From assembly GCF_900604965.1 (NCBI RefSeq), contig NZ_UWPD01000001.1:1576833-1640832 (forward strand): a DNA stretch of 64,000 nt. Reading direction: 5' to 3'. The position numbers were made by a program, and so were the translations under genes. Source of the DNA: Gordonibacter sp. Marseille-P4307. Its GTDB lineage: Bacteria; Actinomycetota; Coriobacteriia; Coriobacteriales; Eggerthellaceae. The notes under the pieces were generated by a model. It searched no databases and was not told the origin of the DNA. It worked only from the letters and a program-made list of their open reading frames with translations. Of the stretch, positions 60,688 through 64,000 are shown piece after piece (positions within the stretch are counted from its first letter, which is position 1; the number at the start of each line of letters is the position of its first letter).

Positions 60688-62052
60688 CTACCCTATCGTG
60701 AAAGCCGGGCGGTCGTCTGACGCTTCGATGCGGCGACGTACGAAATCCCCGAAAGAAAGCTCGACGTCGCTGTAAAACACGTAATGCTCGCTGGCACGGT
60801 TCGCAACGTTGCAGGGTTCCAGCCTCGAAAGAGGGAGCACCTCGTCAAGGGAAAGCTTGCGCTCCACGAACGGCAGACCCCCATCTGCAGGAACCATCAG
60901 CCCGAGGTCGCTCACGGTACACGAGAACGAAGGTTTGCGCGGCGTGATCACTTCAAGCCGGTCGCCTTCGAAGAAACGGTTCTGACACAGCGCCGTCACG
61001 CGCCATGCTCCCGCCCGCTTCCCTTCGTGCACGAATTCGGAACGCTCGATCGTCGCGACATGCAGGCACTCTTTCACGTATCCGTCGCGATACGCGCTTT
61101 GATTCGGCCGTCCAAAATAAAACCCCGTTCCATAGGGACGATGGGATATGGTGAACAGTTCTCGCTCGGCCTCCCCGGCATCGCCCCCATCAAGAGCGCG
61201 ACGGTACGCCCCTACAACAGTGGCCACATAGAACGCACGCTTGTTCCTTCCCTCGATCTTCAGAGAATCGACTCCGATCGATCTGAGCTCATCGAGATGC
61301 CGGACCATGCACAGATCTTCGGCGTTCATGATATAGCTGCCGCGTACGTCCTCTTCGATCGGAAAATACTCGCCCGGGCGCTTTTCTTCTACCAACGCAT
61401 AACTCCACCGACATGACTGCGCGCACGCCCCCTTGTTGCCCGAACGGCCCGTCATAGCCGAGCTGAGCAGACATCGTCCCGAATAGGCCATGCACATGGC
61501 TCCGTGAACGAACACCTCGATCTCGAGGCTGCGCGGTGCTTTCGCGCGCATATCCGCGATCTGCTCCATGCTCATCTCCCGCGCACACACGATCCGCTTC
61601 GCTCCGAGGGAGTGCCATAAAGAGGCGGCTTCCGCGTTGGAAACGCTTGCCTGAGTGCTGATATGCAGGTCAACTTGGGGTGCATGGCGCTGCGCAACCG
61701 CAAAGGCGCCCATATCCCCCACGATGAACGCGTCGGAGCCCGCCGCCGCCAAAGCCTCGCAGTACGCGGGCAGTCCATCGAGGTCGCGATCGTTCATAAG
61801 GGTGTTGAGGGTGATGTACACCTTCGCGCCCGCCTGGTGCGCCCTTCTCACTGCAGCCGGAATATCGTCTAAAGGGAAGTTGTCGGCACGCGCACGCATA
61901 CCGTACCGATCCGCAGCCAAAAACACGGCATCGGCTCCGAAACGAAGGGCGGCGTCAAGCTGGGACGGCCCGCCCGCGGGCGCCAGCAGCTCCGGCATGA
62001 AACGATCGGGCGAACCCGCAGAAGCCTTCTTTGAATCGAAGTCGCTATGCAC
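60688..62052 (-). CDS. U32-family peptidase (YegQ/RlhA-TrhP type)
   Basis: 454 residues from GTG 62052. Start MPELLAPAGGPSQLDAALRFGADAVFL follows a short lead; signature parts are EVFVHGAMCMAYSGRCLLSS, GACAQSCRWSY, IEEDVRGSYIMNAEDLCMV and LKIEGRNKRAFYVATVVGAYR. The four cysteines of the GMCM/GRC/GACAQSC region bind an iron-sulfur cluster in tRNA/rRNA hydroxylases of this family. So the role is probably RNA modification rather than proteolysis. GTG 62052 overlaps the cysS stop by 8 bases; ATG 61998 (MPELLAP) is the alternative. Neither has a strong ribosome-binding site. Confidence 0.85.
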   Translation of the reverse strand: MHSDFDSKKASAGSPDRFMPELLAPAGGPSQLDAALRFGADAVFLAADRYGMRARADNFPLDDIPAAVRRAHQAGAKVYITLNTLMNDRDLDGLPAYCEALAAAGSDAFIVGDMGAFAVAQRHAPQVDLHISTQASVSNAEAASLWHSLGAKRIVCAREMSMEQIADMRAKAPRSLEIEVFVHGAMCMAYSGRCLLSSAMTGRSGNKGACAQSCRWSYALVEEKRPGEYFPIEEDVRGSYIMNAEDLCMVRHLDELRSIGVDSLKIEGRNKRAFYVATVVGAYRRALDGGDAGEAERELFTISHRPYGTGFYFGRPNQSAYRDGYVKECLHVATIERSEFVHEGKRAGAWRVTALCQNRFFEGDRLEVITPRKPSFSCTVSDLGLMVPADGGLPFVERKLSLDEVLPLSRLEPCNVANRASEHYVFYSDVELSFGDFVRRRIEASDDRPAFTIG

Positions 62053-63550
62053 GGGAAACGCGCGCGCCCTGAGGAGTGTCTTCGATCGTGAAGCCAAGCG
62101 ACGACATGCGATCGCGAACGGCATCGGCAACGGCCCAGTTCCTCTCGGCACGGGCGGCGGCACGGGCGGCTATCAGCGCATCGGCGGCATCGGCACCATC
62201 GTGTCCCTCGAAGCCCGCGATCTCGCGGGCAAGTTCGATAAGCTCGACAGGGTATTCCTCGGCAGAGCCCGCTGCGTCCGATTCAAGCGCTCGATCCATG
62301 TCGATGCCCAAAACCCCCATGATCTCTTTCAGGATACCGATGAGGCGTTCAGCCGCAACCGCATCGAGTGAACTGAGGGCGCAACCGTCCAGAAGCGAGT
62401 TCACATCGGAGCAGTAATCGAAAACGGCACTGAGAGCCTTGCTGGTATTGAAGTCATCGTCCATCGCCGCCAGGAAGTTGAACCTGAAGCCGCGCATAAG
62501 ATCCTCGACGTGCCCCTCGTCGAGAACCGAACGGTCTGCCGAGGCGTTCTCGCACGACCACTGGGCGTTTCTCACCGTGGTCTTGATGCGCGCGAAGGCA
62601 ACCGCCGCTTCCTCCAGGCGCTCTTCGGAGAAATCGAGAGACGAGCGGTAATGGGTTTGAAGCATGAGGAAACGCAGGTTCCAGGGATCCACCGTTTTCA
62701 GCACGTCGCGCAACAGTTTGAAATTACCCAGCGACTTGCTCATCTTCTCGGAGTTCACCTGCAACATGCCCGCATGCATCCAGTAATTGGCGAAATCGCT
62801 GCCCGTGGCGGCCATCGCCTGCGCGCGCTCGTTCTCATGGTGAGGAAAGATGAGGTCGCAGCCGCCACCGTGGATATCGAAGGGATAGCCCAGGTATTTC
62901 TTCGACATGGCCGTGCATTCCAAATGCCAGCCAGGACGCCCCTGCCCCCAGGGAGACTCCCATGAAGGCTCGCCCGGCTTGGCGGCCTTCCATACCGCGA
63001 AATCCTGGGCATCGCGCTTGCGATCGGCGATGCCCTCGGTACGCAGCTCGCGGTGCCCGGCCTCCATGTCGTCCAGGTTGCGCCCCGAAAGTCCGCCGTA
63101 TGCGGGAAGCGCCCGCACGCTGAAATACACGTCTCCATCCACTTCGTATGCGTAACCCTTATCGATAAGAGCTACGACCAGCTGGATCATCTCGGGGATT
63201 TCCTGCGTTGCCTTGGGCCTGATGGTGGGATCGAGAACATTGATGGCCCTCATGTCCTCGATGAACGCCTCGGTATATTCGGCAGCCACCTCAGAGGCCA
63301 TGCGTCCCTCTTCATGAGCGCGCGCGATGATCTTGTCGTCGACATCGGTGATGTTGGAAACGTAGATCACCTCGAAGCCGCGCCATTGCAGGTATCGGCG
63401 CACTACGTCGAAGCTTATGAACGTGCGGGCGTTTCCGATATGAACGTAGTTGTACACAGTCGGACCGCATACGTACATCTTGATGCGACCGAATTCGCTT
63501 GCCTCAAAATCGCGCTTCGCACGACTCTCGCTATCGTAAATCTTGATCAT
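62045..63550 (-). CDS. cysS: Cysteine-tRNA ligase
   Basis: 501 residues. Class I synthetase: zinc/active-site CGPTVYNYVHIGNARTF (HIGH box as HIGN, about 29-45), WHLECTAMSKKYLG, DIHGGGCDLIFPHHENE and KMSKSLGNF. The C-terminal DALR-like helices end in VSRA. Charges tRNA-Cys. ATG 63550 (MIKIYDSESR); promoter 63608-63616. Overlaps the U32 gene. Confidence 0.97.
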   Translation of the reverse strand: MIKIYDSESRAKRDFEASEFGRIKMYVCGPTVYNYVHIGNARTFISFDVVRRYLQWRGFEVIYVSNITDVDDKIIARAHEEGRMASEVAAEYTEAFIEDMRAINVLDPTIRPKATQEIPEMIQLVVALIDKGYAYEVDGDVYFSVRALPAYGGLSGRNLDDMEAGHRELRTEGIADRKRDAQDFAVWKAAKPGEPSWESPWGQGRPGWHLECTAMSKKYLGYPFDIHGGGCDLIFPHHENERAQAMAATGSDFANYWMHAGMLQVNSEKMSKSLGNFKLLRDVLKTVDPWNLRFLMLQTHYRSSLDFSEERLEEAAVAFARIKTTVRNAQWSCENASADRSVLDEGHVEDLMRGFRFNFLAAMDDDFNTSKALSAVFDYCSDVNSLLDGCALSSLDAVAAERLIGILKEIMGVLGIDMDRALESDAAGSAEEYPVELIELAREIAGFEGHDGADAADALIAARAAARAERNWAVADAVRDRMSSLGFTIEDTPQGARVSRA

Positions 63551-63607
63551 GGTATCCCCGAATCCTCGCGTGGACGAACACGCGCAACAAATAGGCGAAC
63601 AGGGGAA

Positions 63608-63616
63608 ATTCTAGCA
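63608..63616 (-). promoter_or_regulatory. Extended -10 promoter of cysS
   Basis: Minus-strand TGC-TAGAAT, about 58 bases upstream of the ATG; the leader contains a small CGCGTG/CACGCG hairpin. No T-box. Confidence 0.55.
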
Positions 63617-63657
63617 TAGCGCTGCCGCCTAAGAGCTTGAAGCCATGTGCAGAGCGC

Positions 63658-63689
63658 AAAAAGCGGGACGGTCGAAGCGACCGTCCCGC
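63658..63689 (-). terminator. Terminator of carbamate kinase gene
   Basis: 12-bp perfect stem (63663-63674 with 63678-63689), three-base loop, five T on the minus strand (63658-63662), about 85 bases after the stop. Confidence 0.88.
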
Positions 63690-63773
63690 AGGTAGAACCA
63701 TTCGGTTCGAAAGCAAAACCACACGCGGTGGCAACCTCTTTCAATCGGCTTTCAGTAAGCCGAAAGAAGGCCC

Positions 63774-64000
63774 CTAGTCCACCGTGATGACCGTGCCGGT
63801 CTTGCCCTCGATGGCGTCCTTGGCCTTCTCGAGCGAGGTGACGATGGCCTTGCCGGAGGGGCAGTCGGCCAGGTACTCGAGGCAGGCCTGGACCTTGGGC
63901 AGCATCGAGCCGGGGGCGAACTGGCCCTCCTCGATGTAGCGCTCGGCGTCGGCGACCGACATGCGGTCGAGCTCCTCCTGGTCGGGCTTGTTGAAGTTGA
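63774..64000 (-). CDS. arcC: Carbamate kinase, C-terminal part
   Basis: The frame runs off the window edge; 75 codons seen. NFNKPDQEELDRM, SVADAERYIEEGQFAPGSML, KVQACLEYL and the ending KDAIEGKTGTVITVD are the conserved C-terminus of ArcC. It makes ATP and CO2/NH3 from carbamoyl phosphate in arginine or agmatine fermentation. The stop is followed by a hairpin (63745-63763) and the main terminator. Confidence 0.95.
   Translation of the reverse strand, partial: NFNKPDQEELDRMSVADAERYIEEGQFAPGSMLPKVQACLEYLADCPSGKAIVTSLEKAKDAIEGKTGTVITVD

Noticed and set aside
63551..63650. T-box riboswitch upstream of cysS
   Set aside because: The leader is only about 60 bases with no T-box or specifier structure.
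1..64000. CRISPR array, insertion sequence, integrase or rRNA
   Set aside because: No spaced direct repeats, transposase/integrase motifs or rRNA sequence were seen in the window.

Overview
The window is a dense, GC-rich bacterial chromosome segment with about 48 protein genes, one tRNA gene and no mobile element. Gene content points to an anaerobic monoderm of the Coriobacteriia, most likely Eggerthellaceae (Slackia, Eggerthella, Gordonibacter or a relative). The reasons are a Tat-exported selenocysteine formate dehydrogenase, a lipoprotein-type ammonia-forming nitrite reductase (NrfA), a fused L-serine dehydratase, LCP and LicA/LicC-type envelope genes, and a very large BadF/DUF2229 activase-like protein. 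The genus is not resolved and the taxonomy is inference from gene content only.

Layout. 1-2184 (+): late cobalamin assembly (cobU end, cobS, a second compact CobU-like protein, an alpha-ribazole phosphatase-like protein). 2181-7122 (-): CorA, YgbA and a CydC/CydD-like ABC pair. 7418-9028 (+): fused iron-sulfur L-serine dehydratase. 9050-12948 (-): J-domain/TPR protein, DUF5685 protein, zinc-ribbon membrane protein, polysaccharide-type flippase. 13253-14698 (+): dicarboxylate/amino-acid symporter. 14807-22893 (-): FKBP isomerase, methyltransferase, LicC-like and LicA-like phosphocholine genes, amidohydrolase, LCP protein, FdhE. 22969-27756 (-): formate dehydrogenase fdnGHI with an in-frame UGA at codon 201 and a SECIS-like element. 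28550-31974 (+): NfeD, SPFH protein, ABC exporter. 32118-34181 (-): EF-G paralogue. 34539-36316 (+): PGPGW protein and NSS transporter. 36474-40604 (-): MerR regulator with an adaptor-ATPase-permease export system. 40969-42324 (-): C1 aminopeptidase. 42551-43426 (+): Mrp ATPase.

43523-50925 (-) is the first unusual block: a NitT/TauT-like ABC importer (Tat-lipoprotein binding protein, permease with a long extra N-terminal domain, short ATPase), then a small DUF1858-like protein and a 1352-residue protein joining two BadF/HgdC-type ATPase domains to a DUF2229/HgdB-like region. This looks like uptake of an unknown small molecule coupled to an ATP-driven low-potential reductase. 51199-56924 (-) is the second: a Tat-exported single-domain protein translationally coupled to a 1698-residue membrane-anchored surface protein that carries three copies of a similar NEAT-like beta domain around five MBG-type repeat pairs. 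It lies directly downstream of nrfA-nrfH (57253-59400), whose products need about ten haems, so a haem- or metal-capture role is a testable idea.

59684-64000: tRNA-Ala(GGC) with its own promoter and terminator, a gene-poor 0.5 kb, a small unknown gene, a U32 peptidase, cysS and the 3' part of carbamate kinase.

Functionally the window joins anaerobic respiration (formate oxidation outside the cell, nitrite reduction to ammonium, CydDC and YgbA for redox/NO stress), amino-acid use (serine dehydratase, carbamate kinase, transporters, PepC) and envelope decoration (flippase, LicA/LicC, LCP, surface repeats). All starts, promoters and motif positions were read by eye.
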